Of a DNA stretch of 64,000 nt, positions 1 to 8,634 are shown piece after piece; positions within the stretch are counted from its first letter, which is position 1, and each line of letters opens with the position of its first letter. The DNA is from Alphaproteobacteria bacterium (GTDB taxonomy: Bacteria > Myxococcota_A > UBA796 > GCA-2862545). The notes below the pieces were generated by a model that had not been told where the DNA came from, made no database searches, and worked only from the letters and a program-made list of their open reading frames with translations. Location: assembly GCA_020632885.1 (NCBI GenBank), contig JACKEQ010000016.1, positions 62,001-126,000 on the forward strand, in the 5' to 3' direction. The translations under genes were made by a program, and so were the position numbers.

Positions 1-1938
1 GTCGGTGAGGTACCCGGCCGGTGGACCGTCGCAGGTGGGCGTGGGCGCCGACGCGATGTCGCCGAAGCCATCCAGGTCGTCGTCCGGGTAGTAGTCGACG
101 AACACGAGCCCGTCGTCGGCACCGCCCGCGCAGTCGTTGTCGAGCCCGTCGCAGATCTCGGGGTTGAGCGGGAACACGGTGGACCGCCCATCGTCGCAGT
201 CGGTGTCGAGGGAGCTGAAGGCCCCCGTACACGAGAGCGGCCCGTCCACGATGGCCCCCGCACCGAACCCGTCGCCGTCGCCGTCCGCGTAGCACGCGTC
301 GAACCCGTCGCAGTCCTGGTCGATGCCGTCGGCGAGGACCTCGCCCGCCCCGGGGTGCACGGAGGGTCCGGTGATGGGGTCGTCGTCGCAGTCGTTCGAG
401 TTCCCGACGTACCCGACGGGCTGGGAGCAGTTGGAGGTGGTGTCGCCGGGGTCGCCGTAGCCGTCGCCATCGACGTCCGCGTACCAGGTGGACGGGGCCG
501 CCGCGCCCTCGTCGATGTCGGTGTCGCAGTCGTTGTCGCGACCGTCGCAGATCTCCGAGTTGCCCGGGAAGTTCCAGATCTGGTCGTCGCGGCAGTCGTC
601 GTCGTCGTTGCCGGCCGTGCCGTCCGGGCCGCAGGGCGTGACGCCGTCACCGTCCACGTCGAGCCCGTTGTCGGCGACGGTGTCGCAGTCCTCGTCGATC
701 CCGTTGCAGGTCTCGGGCGCGCCCGGGTAGACCGTGGGCTCGTCGTCGTCGCAGTCGTCGTCGTCGGTGTTGTTGACGCCGTCCGGCCCGCACGTGGTCA
801 CGCCGTCGCTGTCGTCGTCGTGGCCCTCGTCGATGCCGTTGATGCAGTTGTCGTCCCGGCCGTTGCACCGCTCGACGGCCGTGGGGTGCACCGCGTTCAC
901 GGCGTCGTCGCAGTCGGTGAAGTCCGTGACCCGGCCGGCCTGGGCAGAGCAGGCGGTCACGGGCGTGGTGTCGTTCTCGTCGCCGTATCCGTCGTTGTCG
1001 GCGTCCAGGTAGTAGGTCAGGAACGTGAGGCCGTCGTCGATACCGCCCACACAGTCGTCGTCGATCCCGTTGCAGATCTCGGTCGCCGCGGTATTCACGG
1101 CCGGCGCGCCGTCGTCGCAGTCCGAGCTGTCGGTCACGTAGCCTGAGGGCGCGCCGTCGCAGCGGGACAGCCCGCCGGACATGGCGCCGTAGGTGTCGTT
1201 GTCGTCGTCCGGGTAGTAGGTGACGAACGTCGCGTCCTCGTCGGTCTGCCCGTCGCAGTCGTCGTTCACCCCATTGCACGTGTCGGACGCGATGCCCGGG
1301 TTCACCGAGCTCGCCCCATCGTTGCAGTCGGATTGGTCGGCGACCCGGCCGGCCGGGGCCGCGCAGGCGGTCACCGGCATCGCATCGTTCAGGTCACCGT
1401 ACCCGTCTCCATCGGCGTCCAGGTAGTAGAGGGTGAACGTCGCGTCCTCGTCGGTCTCCGCGTCGCAGTCGTCGTTCACCCCGTTGCACGTGTCGGACGC
1501 GATACCCGGGTTCACCGAGCCCAGCAGGTCGTTGCAGTCGGTGCCGTCGGTCACGTAGCCGGCTGGCGCACCATCGCACCTGGAGTCCGCGCCCGCCAGG
1601 TCGCCGTACGTGTCGCCGTCGATGTCCGGGTAGTAGACGATGAACGTCGCGTCCTCGTCGGTCTCCGCGTCGCAGTCGTCGTTCACACCGTTGCACGCGT
1701 CGACCAGGACGCCGGGGTTCACGGTGGGATCACCGTCGTCGCAGTCCGGGGTGACCGCGGTCTCGGAGGTCTGGCACTGCCCGTCGTCGTCGTCGTCGTA
1801 GTGCCCGTTCGTGCAGTACCGATCGTCGTCCGAGTCGTTGGCACCGGCCATCAGGAGCGCGGGATCCAGAGCGGGGGCCGTGGCCTCCGGGGCGCAGCCG
1901 ACGGCCACGAGCAGCAGCATGGGGACAAGGAGACGCAC
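1..1938 (-). CDS. MopE-like Asp/Cys-repeat lipoprotein, 3' end cut by window edge
   Basis: At least 646 residues are visible, with no stop before base 1. The start is the GTG at 1936-1938, seven bases after GGAGGAGG, and gives a short lipoprotein signal ending LLVAVGC. The mature part is an array of repeats alternating a calcium-loop-like stretch (DxDGDxYGD) with DCDD..VNPG..xxxCNGxDDDCD, the putative metal-binding pattern of MopE/SapC-type proteins in Myxococcota and methanotrophs. Cysteines are evenly spaced and probably paired. It lies 58 bases downstream of the FG-GAP kinase on the same strand and is probably co-transcribed. The role is inferred: an outer-membrane or surface metal- or calcium-binding protein. 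Confidence 0.85.
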   Translation of the reverse strand, partial: MRLLVPMLLLVAVGCAPEATAPALDPALLMAGANDSDDDRYCTNGHYDDDDDGQCQTSETAVTPDCDDGDPTVNPGVLVDACNGVNDDCDAETDEDATFIVYYPDIDGDTYGDLAGADSRCDGAPAGYVTDGTDCNDLLGSVNPGIASDTCNGVNDDCDAETDEDATFTLYYLDADGDGYGDLNDAMPVTACAAPAGRVADQSDCNDGASSVNPGIASDTCNGVNDDCDGQTDEDATFVTYYPDDDNDTYGAMSGGLSRCDGAPSGYVTDSSDCDDGAPAVNTAATEICNGIDDDCVGGIDDGLTFLTYYLDADNDGYGDENDTTPVTACSAQAGRVTDFTDCDDAVNAVHPTAVERCNGRDDNCINGIDEGHDDDSDGVTTCGPDGVNNTDDDDCDDDEPTVYPGAPETCNGIDEDCDTVADNGLDVDGDGVTPCGPDGTAGNDDDDCRDDQIWNFPGNSEICDGRDNDCDTDIDEGAAAPSTWYADVDGDGYGDPGDTTSNCSQPVGYVGNSNDCDDDPITGPSVHPGAGEVLADGIDQDCDGFDACYADGDGDGFGAGAIVDGPLSCTGAFSSLDTDCDDGRSTVFPLNPEICDGLDNDCAGGADDGLVFVDYYPDDDLDGFGDIASAPTPTCDGPPAGYLTD

Positions 1939-1996
1939 GGATCCCTCCTCCCCGTATGTACGCGATCCGGACGCGATGCGGGTCATCCGCGGTGGA

Positions 1997-4900
1997 TCAG
2001 GGGGGCGAGCCGTCCACGAGCCGATCGTTCCCGCGCACGCCGCAGGCCGCCTGGAGCACCGGAGATGCGCCGACGCGATCGAGCACCTCCTGGTCCGCGC
2101 GGAGCTCGAGGGCCTCCTCGCAGGCGCGCCGGGCCTGCTGGGGATGGTCGCAGGTGGCGTGGGCCTGGGCGAGCACCAGCAGGAAGGCGCTCTGCCGGTC
2201 GTCAGGCACCCGACCCTGGATGCGCTCCAGGAGGCCCAGGGCGCGCTCCGGCTCCTCGGCCTCCAGCAGGGCCTTCGCGCGTTCGAAGAGCAGATCCCAG
2301 ACCCCGGGGATCGCGGGGTCGAGCTGGTCGATCATCGGATGCTCGAGGGCCTGCCGGGTGAGCTCCAGGGGTGCCACCCGGTGCATCTCGGTGAAGCTCG
2401 CGGCATAGCGCCGCCCGAGCTCGGCCGGCTCGTCCGCCAGCGCCATGAGCCAGACCTGCGGTCGGCGGCGGAAGGCCCCGAGCCACATCGGCTCCGTCAT
2501 CGCGCGCATGGAGGCACGCACCACACCGACGTCGCCCGCCTCGGCGGCCAGGACGGGCTCCAGCGCCGTGCCCCGGAAGTCCTCCAGCGCCCGCCGGTCG
2601 CCGAGGATCCAGCGCCGCCCGGGCCCCTCGGGGACATCGTGCGCGACGGCTCCCTCCAGCCGGATGCTGCGCACCCGCGCGTCGATCAGGCTCTCCTCGT
2701 ACCCCTCCACGCTCCAGAGGCGGATCTGGAGCTCCACCGGCGGCCCCGAAGGCTCGAGGTCCATGGTCCAGTGCCGGTCGACGGCCTCGCCTTCACCGCG
2801 CTCCACGGTGCACACGGTCTGGCCGCGGAAGTGGGACGCCCGGAGGTGGAAGGGCTCGTCGGTCACCCGCTGATCGTCGACCGGGGCTCCGTCCGTGTTG
2901 TTGCCCTGGGACAGCATGCCCACGCACGCCACCGTGCGGCTCAGCCGGCGGCCTCCGCCGTACGGTGCGAAGGCGACCCCGAGCACCGACCGACCCGCGG
3001 CGTCCACCAGCATCACCTCGAGGTGCGTGCCGAGCTCAGCGGAGATCAGGTCGAGCTCGGCGGAGACGGCGAGATGCGGGCCGACAGCGTCCACCGGCAT
3101 GCGCGCGATCACCCCGTCCGCACCGACACCACGAACCCGGAGGCCCTCCGTCTCGAGCGCGACCACGTGGGGCGCCAGGATCTGCATCGCGGGGACACCG
3201 CCCAGGAAGGACAGCTCGGTGGGCGGCACGGCGGGGAGGTCGGCCAGGACGGGCTCGTCGCCCACACGGCGGTCGAAGACGTGGCGCTGGACGCGCAGGG
3301 CCCGGAGCCGCTCGCGGACCGCCTGGTCGGTGGGCCGGAGATCGAAGGCGTGCTGGAGCGCCTCGTCGGCCCTCTCGCCCAGGCCGTCGAAGCCCGCGAG
3401 CCGGGCGGCCGCCGACCACTGCACGAAGGCTGCGTCGCCCTCGTCGGTGGTCGCGGCGCGCGCCGCGATGGCCTCGCGGGCCTCCGCGAACAGCCCGAGC
3501 TCGAGGAGCTGATGCCCTGCACCCAGGACGTCGGGCGGGAGCGCCAGGAGGTCGTCGAGCTCCCCGGGGTCGTCCGCGCCGGGCAGCGCGCCCTCCCCGG
3601 CTCCCACCATCCAGAGCTCGTGCCCGCCGTCCACGAGGCTCACGAACAGCTCGTCGTCGCCGTCGCCGTCCGCGTCCGCCGAGGCGATGGGCCGGAGGCC
3701 GGTGATCCACGCGTGCGAGTCGACACCGTCGGGCCCCATGAGCACCACGCGCATGGCCCCGAACTGCGCGCCGGTGAAGTAGGCGACGTCGGTCCAGCCG
3801 TCCCCGTCGAAGTCGCCGGAGACCACGGGCAGCCCCGTGGGCGCCTGGAACGGCGTGGGCAGGTGGTGACGCAGCGACCAGCCGTCCGTCTCGGGCGCGA
3901 GCAGGTAGAGCCCCGGAGCGACCCCGAAGCGCCGCTGGGGATCGAAGAGCTCGGTGTTCGGGTACGCATCGCCCTTGCGCAGGGCCACGAGGGGGCCGTC
4001 GGGCCGCGGCAGCACCACCCCCCGCGAGAAGCCCCCGAGGCGCTCGCGGGCGGAGGTGACCAGCTCCCGATCGGTGCCCGCGAGCCGCTGGATGTCGTAG
4101 GCGGACCAGGCGGACTGCAGCACCACGAGCTCGTCGCGCCCGTCCCGATCCGTGTCGAGCGCGAGGAGCTCGGTGACGTCCGACCGCGTGGCGGCGGCCT
4201 CGGGCGCGGGCTCGAAGAACGTGCCGGAGGCGGGGTCGAACCCGAGCAGACCCCTCCCCGGCGGCCCCGTGCCGATGTAGAGCGCGCTCTGGCCGTCCCC
4301 GTCGGGGTCCGCGAGCACGGCCGCCAGCGGCGCCCCGCCCCCCTCCATGCGCCCCGCGAGCCGCATCCGGTCGCGGGTGACCTCGTAGACCTCCACGACC
4401 CCGTGCCGACGGGTGGCCCACCACGCCGACCCCTCGCCGCTCGCCAGGGCACCCACCGCGTCTCCGTCCGGCAGAGGATGCTGCGCCACCACCTCGCCAC
4501 CGGGGGTCATGAGCACGACCTCGCCGGCCGCGTAGCTGATCCAGACCAGGTCGTCGCCCGCCCGCTCCCCGGCGACCGGCCGGATCCCGAGGGAGCGCGC
4601 GCGCCCCATGAACGCCCAGCGGGGCCGGTCGACCTCGTCGAACCTGCGCAGCGCCATCGACGAGAGGAAGCGGAGGTCGTCGGCCTCGGGCTCCGGCAGC
4701 ACGCGCGAGAGGGCCCGGAGGCCCTTCCACGCCCCCCGGCGCTCCAGGGCGGCCACGAGCTCCCGCGCGACCTCCGCCCGGATCGTGGGATCGGGGGTCT
4801 CCACGTAGGCCTCCGCGAGCCGCCGGGTTCCGAGGTCGGGCTCCCCGCCCGAGAACAGGCCGCTGCCGAGCCCCAGGAGGGTGCGTCCCGCGGCGAGGGT

Positions 4901-6166
4901 GCCCCGGACGGCGCCGGTGCCGAGGGCCTGCTGCACCATGGCGTCGGCGCGACGGGGCTCCCCGGCCTGGAGAAGCCCGGCCACCCTCTCGTCGATGCCG
5001 TGCAGGAGCGTGCTGGCGCGGTGCTCGCGCACCCGGGACGCCCGCATCTCCGCGAGCCGCGGGAGCACGAGCCCGAGCACCAGCGCGACGAGCACGGCCG
5101 CCATGGCGAGGGCGCGCACCTGACGGCGGACGAACAGGGCCAGCCCGTAGAGCGCCCCCCCTTTGTGGGCCTCGGGTGGGCGGTGCTGGCGGAAGCGCTC
5201 GATGTCGCGGGCCAGCGCGCGCACGGTGGGGTAGCGCTCGCCGATCGGGGCCAGCGCGCACCGGACGATGCTGTTGAGCTCGGGGATCGGGTGGTGGTTC
5301 CAGGACGATGGCGGGTTCTTGAGCCGCATGCGGCGCTGCATCGACACCGACCCCCGCGAGCCGCCCGTGGGACGGGGGCCCCCGAGGAGCTCCGCGAGCA
5401 GCACGCCCAGGCTGAACACGTCGCTGGCCCGGCTGGCCGTGGCCCCGCCGAGCACCTCGTCCGCGATGTAGGGCAGGGTGCCGATCACCCCGTTGGGCCC
5501 GTGCCCCTCGGACCACGCGAGCCCGAAGTCGAGCACCCAGGCCCGCTGGTCGTCGACGAGCACGTTGGACGGCTTGAGGTCGCGGTGGAGGATCCCGGCG
5601 TCGTGGGCGTGCTGGACGGCGTCGCAGAGCGCCAGGAACATGGCGAGCCGCTCGTCCACGGTGCGGCCCTCGGCCCACTCGAGGAGCGGCCGCCCGCGCA
5701 CGCGCTCCATGACCAGGTACACGGCCCCCTGGTGCTGCCCGACCTGGTAGATGATCGGGATCGCGGGGTGCCGCAGGGTGGCGAGCGCCTGGGCCTCCTC
5801 GGCCGCCGACGCGTACGCCGGACCGAGGAACTTCACGGCGACCTCGCGATCCGGCCGGTGCTGGCGGGCCTCGAACACCACGCCCATGCCGCCACGCCCG
5901 AGCTCGCGCAGGAGATCGATGTCCGGCAGGTGGCGGGGTGGGGTCCACTCGGACGGCAGGTCCGACAGATCGTCCAGGAGGTCCTCGGCGAGGGCCCAGA
6001 GCACCTCGTCCTCGGACGGGATCTCCGCGCCGCCGCGATCCGCCGCGAGCATTCCGAGCACACGGATGCGGATCTCACGCGGCTCCCGCGCGAGCGTCCG
6101 TTGTACCGCCTCGTCCTCGGCATCGCAGAGCTGCTCGAACAGCTCCAGTACGCGGACCATGGTCAT
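1997..6166 (-). CDS. Ser/Thr protein kinase with large FG-GAP sensor region
   Basis: The protein has 1389 residues. The kinase domain spans about 85-330: Gly-loop GRGGMG (90-95), Lys112, HRDLKPSN (194-201), DFG (213-215). The usual APE is replaced by ADE (235-237). One membrane helix follows at about 352-370, then a roughly 1000-residue presumably extracytoplasmic region with helical repeats. This region holds at least four FG-GAP/VCBS-like DxDxDGxxD loops (about 610-870), suggesting a beta-propeller that binds calcium or a ligand. A second ATG lies two codons in. It is divergent from an ECF sigma gene, with start codons 30 bases apart, so a shared regulatory region and a kinase-sigma pathway are likely (inference). 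It probably heads an operon with the MopE-like lipoprotein. Confidence 0.93.
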   Translation of the reverse strand: MTMVRVLELFEQLCDAEDEAVQRTLAREPREIRIRVLGMLAADRGGAEIPSEDEVLWALAEDLLDDLSDLPSEWTPPRHLPDIDLLRELGRGGMGVVFEARQHRPDREVAVKFLGPAYASAAEEAQALATLRHPAIPIIYQVGQHQGAVYLVMERVRGRPLLEWAEGRTVDERLAMFLALCDAVQHAHDAGILHRDLKPSNVLVDDQRAWVLDFGLAWSEGHGPNGVIGTLPYIADEVLGGATASRASDVFSLGVLLAELLGGPRPTGGSRGSVSMQRRMRLKNPPSSWNHHPIPELNSIVRCALAPIGERYPTVRALARDIERFRQHRPPEAHKGGALYGLALFVRRQVRALAMAAVLVALVLGLVLPRLAEMRASRVREHRASTLLHGIDERVAGLLQAGEPRRADAMVQQALGTGAVRGTLAAGRTLLGLGSGLFSGGEPDLGTRRLAEAYVETPDPTIRAEVARELVAALERRGAWKGLRALSRVLPEPEADDLRFLSSMALRRFDEVDRPRWAFMGRARSLGIRPVAGERAGDDLVWISYAAGEVVLMTPGGEVVAQHPLPDGDAVGALASGEGSAWWATRRHGVVEVYEVTRDRMRLAGRMEGGGAPLAAVLADPDGDGQSALYIGTGPPGRGLLGFDPASGTFFEPAPEAAATRSDVTELLALDTDRDGRDELVVLQSAWSAYDIQRLAGTDRELVTSARERLGGFSRGVVLPRPDGPLVALRKGDAYPNTELFDPQRRFGVAPGLYLLAPETDGWSLRHHLPTPFQAPTGLPVVSGDFDGDGWTDVAYFTGAQFGAMRVVLMGPDGVDSHAWITGLRPIASADADGDGDDELFVSLVDGGHELWMVGAGEGALPGADDPGELDDLLALPPDVLGAGHQLLELGLFAEAREAIAARAATTDEGDAAFVQWSAAARLAGFDGLGERADEALQHAFDLRPTDQAVRERLRALRVQRHVFDRRVGDEPVLADLPAVPPTELSFLGGVPAMQILAPHVVALETEGLRVRGVGADGVIARMPVDAVGPHLAVSAELDLISAELGTHLEVMLVDAAGRSVLGVAFAPYGGGRRLSRTVACVGMLSQGNNTDGAPVDDQRVTDEPFHLRASHFRGQTVCTVERGEGEAVDRHWTMDLEPSGPPVELQIRLWSVEGYEESLIDARVRSIRLEGAVAHDVPEGPGRRWILGDRRALEDFRGTALEPVLAAEAGDVGVVRASMRAMTEPMWLGAFRRRPQVWLMALADEPAELGRRYAASFTEMHRVAPLELTRQALEHPMIDQLDPAIPGVWDLLFERAKALLEAEEPERALGLLERIQGRVPDDRQSAFLLVLAQAHATCDHPQQARRACEEALELRADQEVLDRVGASPVLQAACGVRGNDRLVDGSPP

Positions 6167-6195
6167 CCCGCCCAGACTCCTGTAGCCTGGAATGG

Positions 6196-6696
6196 ATGCA
6201 GGGAAACCCGGACCTGGTCTCCGATCTCTACGAGGAGCTGCGAAACAGCGCCGCCCGACTCGTGCGTCGTCACGAGGGGTCGGTGGCTCCCAGCTCCCTC
6301 GTGCACGAGGTGCTGATGCGCCTCTGGCGGATGGATCCCGAGCGCTGGCAGTCCGAGGCCCACTTCCGCGCCGTGGCGGCGCGGGCGATGCGCCAGGTGC
6401 TGGTGGATCGCGCCCGGAGCCGCAACGCCGCCAAGCGGGGCGGTCGCCTCCAGCGGGTCGACGTCAGCGAGCTCCCCTGGGAGGAGGGCACGCTGGACCT
6501 CGTGGCCCTGGATCATGCGCTGCAGCGCCTGGCCGAGGACCGTCCCCGGTGCGCCCGCGTGGTCGAGCTCCGGCTCCTCGGGGGCATGGAGGTCCCCGAG
6601 GTGGCCACGTGGCTGGAGATCTCTCCCTCCACGGTGAAGCGCGAGTGGCGGGTCGGCCGGGCGTACCTCATCAGCGAGCTCCAGCTCCAGGCCTGA
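6196..6696 (+). CDS. ECF-type RNA polymerase sigma factor
   Basis: The protein has 166 residues with the sigma-70 ECF layout. Region 2 is in the N-terminal half (PSSLVHEVLMRLWRMDPE, HFRAVAARAMRQVLVDRAR). Region 4 has an HTH at the C-terminus (EVATWLEISPSTVKREWRVG). It resembles the kinase-linked ECF group (Sigma70_ECF-like) common in Myxococcota and Planctomycetota. No anti-sigma gene is adjacent; the divergent neighbour is a Ser/Thr kinase. Phosphorylation control, as shown for the EcfP/PpkT pair of Vibrio, is therefore a reasonable inference. ATG 6196 is chosen; no strong ribosome site is seen. Confidence 0.92.
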   Translation: MQGNPDLVSDLYEELRNSAARLVRRHEGSVAPSSLVHEVLMRLWRMDPERWQSEAHFRAVAARAMRQVLVDRARSRNAAKRGGRLQRVDVSELPWEEGTLDLVALDHALQRLAEDRPRCARVVELRLLGGMEVPEVATWLEISPSTVKREWRVGRAYLISELQLQA

Positions 6697-6698
6697 CG

Positions 6699-7010
6699 CT
6701 ACCAGTCGTCGTCATCGTCGTCGTCGTCGTCCCCGACCTCCTCGCTGTCGTCGTCCGCGTCGTCGTCGTCGGCCTCCTCGGTCTCCGCACCGAGCGCCTT
6801 GTTGATGCGGCGGGCGCACTCGGTCGAGAGCTTCTCGGCCTCGTCGCGGTCCTCGGTGGCCCCGATGATGAGCAGGTGCTCCTCGTCGGTCTTCATCACC
6901 ACGGTGTGGACCTGGGGGCCGCCGGGGCCCTTGGGGCGCTCCGTACGGATGTTGAAGAACTTCACGATCTCGGGGTCCACGCAGATTCCGTGGGGCAGGA
7001 CGACCAGCAT
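6699..7010 (-). CDS. Small protein with acidic tail, unknown function
   Basis: The protein has 103 residues. The start ATG (7008-7010) follows AAGGAGG at good spacing. The N-terminal 70 residues look folded (MLVVLPHGICVDPEIVKFF, then HTVVMKTDEEHLLIIGA). The last 30 residues are almost entirely Asp and Glu, ending in a run of nine Asp and a Trp. No family was recognised. It converges on the ECF sigma gene with two bases between the stops, and diverges from the spike-like gene at 7111. The acidic tail could bind cations or basic proteins. Confidence 0.75.
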   Translation of the reverse strand: MLVVLPHGICVDPEIVKFFNIRTERPKGPGGPQVHTVVMKTDEEHLLIIGATEDRDEAEKLSTECARRINKALGAETEEADDDDADDDSEEVGDDDDDDDDDW

Positions 7011-7110
7011 CGGGCACACCTCCTTCCCCCACCTACGGAATCGGATGCCGGGAGGGGTCAATCCTCCACACACGTTGCCCGACGGCCGGGAGACGGGGTA
7101 CGCCCCCGAC

Positions 7111-7710
7111 ATGGCAGACATCCTGTTCGGTGTGGTGAAGGACAACGTGGACCCCGAGGGCCTCGGCCGCGTCACCGTGGCGCTCGCCGACCACGGCGAG
7201 GAGGTCGTGCTCCCGTGGATCCGCGTGGTGCAGCCGATCGCGTCCGCGGACGCCGGCATGATCTGGCTCCCCGAGATCGACGACAACGTCGTGGTGCTCG
7301 CGGGCGGCCGGGGGCTCGAGTCGATGCTCGTGCTGGGCTCCGTCTACAGCGGCAACCGCAAGCCGCCGGGCGAGGCCAAGGTGGAGCACAAGCACATCCT
7401 CACGGCCGGCGGGAACGAGATCCTCATCGACGACACCGAGGGCTCGGAGCTCATCAAGATCAACACGAAGGACGGCGCCATCGAGATCCTCCTCGACAAC
7501 GCGACGCCCGAGATCACGATCACGGCGGGCGAGAACCTCACGATCAACGCGAACTCGGCGGTGACCGTGAACGCGAGCGACGTGGACGTCGCCGCGAGCG
7601 GCAGCGTGACGATCAAGGGCGACAGCTCCGTGAAGGTCGAGGGCGGGTCGGTCGAGGTGAAGTCGAGTGGGACCGTGAAGGTGAGCGGGTCCATGGTGGA
7701 GCTCGGCTGA
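7111..7710 (+). CDS. VgrG/gpV-like baseplate spike protein
   Basis: The protein has 199 residues. The N-terminal half is an OB-fold typical of phage gpV and VgrG baseplate hubs (FGVVKDNVDPEGLGRVTV, PWIRVV, GMIWLPEIDDNVVVL, LGSVYSGNRKPP). The C-terminal half has short alternating repeats rich in V/T/S/N (AGENLTINANSAVTVNASDV), the pattern of a triple-stranded beta-helix spike. It is much shorter than full VgrG because the gp27-like domains are absent. It overlaps the next gene by one base. No other contractile-system gene is in the window, so it is an orphan spike here. Confidence 0.85.
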   Translation: MADILFGVVKDNVDPEGLGRVTVALADHGEEVVLPWIRVVQPIASADAGMIWLPEIDDNVVVLAGGRGLESMLVLGSVYSGNRKPPGEAKVEHKHILTAGGNEILIDDTEGSELIKINTKDGAIEILLDNATPEITITAGENLTINANSAVTVNASDVDVAASGSVTIKGDSSVKVEGGSVEVKSSGTVKVSGSMVELG

Positions 7711-8036
7711 TGGCGGAGGACCTCCTCAAGCGCAGGGCCACGCCGCTCGCGGTGCTCCACCGGCAGACCACGTCCCTCCTCGCCACCCACGGGGTGGACT
7801 TCCCGCGCGGCGAGCGGCTGTACGGCCTGCGCGGCACGTTCCGCCCCACCATGGCAGCCCGCACGATCCAGCGGCTCGGCGATGTACGGCACGCGCTCGC
7901 ACAGCGCTGCATCGCCGGGACCCTCGAGGTGCACGCGCCCTTCGCGCCCGCCCTCACCGACGAGGCGAAGGACCTCGTGGGCAAGATCGACGACGGTCGG
8001 AAGGCTGGCAGGATCCCACCGAAGGATCAGGGGTAG
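7710..8036 (+). CDS. Hypothetical protein coupled to the spike gene
   Basis: The protein has 108 residues and no recognised family. Its ATG overlaps the spike stop codon (TGATG), so translation is coupled. The sequence is basic and helical, ending KIDDGRKAGRIPPKDQG, with no signal peptide or membrane helix. Position suggests it works with the spike, for example as an adaptor or cargo (inference only). Its last ten bases overlap the end of the convergent ferredoxin gene. Confidence 0.7.
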   Translation: MAEDLLKRRATPLAVLHRQTTSLLATHGVDFPRGERLYGLRGTFRPTMAARTIQRLGDVRHALAQRCIAGTLEVHAPFAPALTDEAKDLVGKIDDGRKAGRIPPKDQG

Positions 8037-8341
8037 GCCGGGACCTCGACGTCCACGCGCTGCACGCCGATCGGGAGCACCAGCCTGCAGGCGAGCCGTG
8101 CGGTGGGCTCGTTCGGGGCCTCGCGGTCGAGGAGCGCGCGCTCGTCGGGCTGGATGGCGGCCAGCGTGGCGGGCGGATCGGGCACGCGCACCCAACACAG
8201 CCCGCACAGCGTGCTCCCCCGGCAGCGCGTGCGGATCGGGAGCCCGTTGCGCTCGAGGGCCATGTAGAGCGACTCCCCGCGGGCCACGCCCACCGTGCGC
8301 ACATCGTCCGGCCCGTACCGGACCACGAACCGGTCGTACAT
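8027..8341 (-). CDS. 2Fe-2S ferredoxin, adrenodoxin-type
   Basis: The protein has 104 residues with a fer2 fold. Likely cluster ligands are Cys40, Cys46, Cys49 (C-x5-C-x2-C, the vertebrate/bacterial adrenodoxin spacing) and Cys85. It would carry one electron to a redox partner; none is adjacent, so the partner is unknown. The ATG at 8339-8341 is preceded by GGAGGGCGG. It stands alone between convergent and divergent neighbours. Confidence 0.9.
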   Translation of the reverse strand: MYDRFVVRYGPDDVRTVGVARGESLYMALERNGLPIRTRCRGSTLCGLCWVRVPDPPATLAAIQPDERALLDREAPNEPTARLACRLVLPIGVQRVDVEVPAYP

Positions 8342-8400
8342 CCGCCCTCCAGACGGACCCTATCAGGCCCTGACGGGATAGGTGCGCTGCCGGAGGTGCC

Positions 8401-8634
8401 ATGCTGCTCTTCGTCCTGTCGGCCTGCGGAGGGCCGGGCGAGCTCCCGAAGCCCCACGACCCGCCTGCGTGGCCCCTCGAGAACATGCACGTGAAGCGGC
8501 GTCCGCACCACGCGCCCCACCACGCCACGCCCGAGGGTGCGGGCCACCAGGCCGAGCCGGCACCGACCGAGCCCGCGCCGGAACCCGCACCCGCGCCGGA
8601 ACCCTCGCCCGTGCCCGAGGAGGCCACCCCATGA
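8401..8634 (+). CDS. Small Pro/Ala/Glu-rich lipoprotein
   Basis: The protein has 77 residues. It starts MLLFVLSAC, a minimal lipobox with a very short signal peptide, then a His-containing stretch and a low-complexity tail of Pro, Ala and Glu. GGAGGTGCC precedes the ATG. The stop overlaps the start of the isomerase fusion (ATGA at 8631-8634), giving coupled translation although no functional link is evident. It may be a leader that sets expression of the next gene. Confidence 0.65.
   Translation: MLLFVLSACGGPGELPKPHDPPAWPLENMHVKRRPHHAPHHATPEGAGHQAEPAPTEPAPEPAPAPEPSPVPEEATP

Noticed and set aside
355..1146. Plus-strand Val-rich frame
   Set aside because: It is the complement of the Asp/Cys repeats of the MopE-like gene.
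1811..6316. A 1500-codon plus-strand open frame
   Set aside because: It is antisense to the kinase gene, full of His/Arg/Gly/Pro and without motifs; high GC keeps it open.
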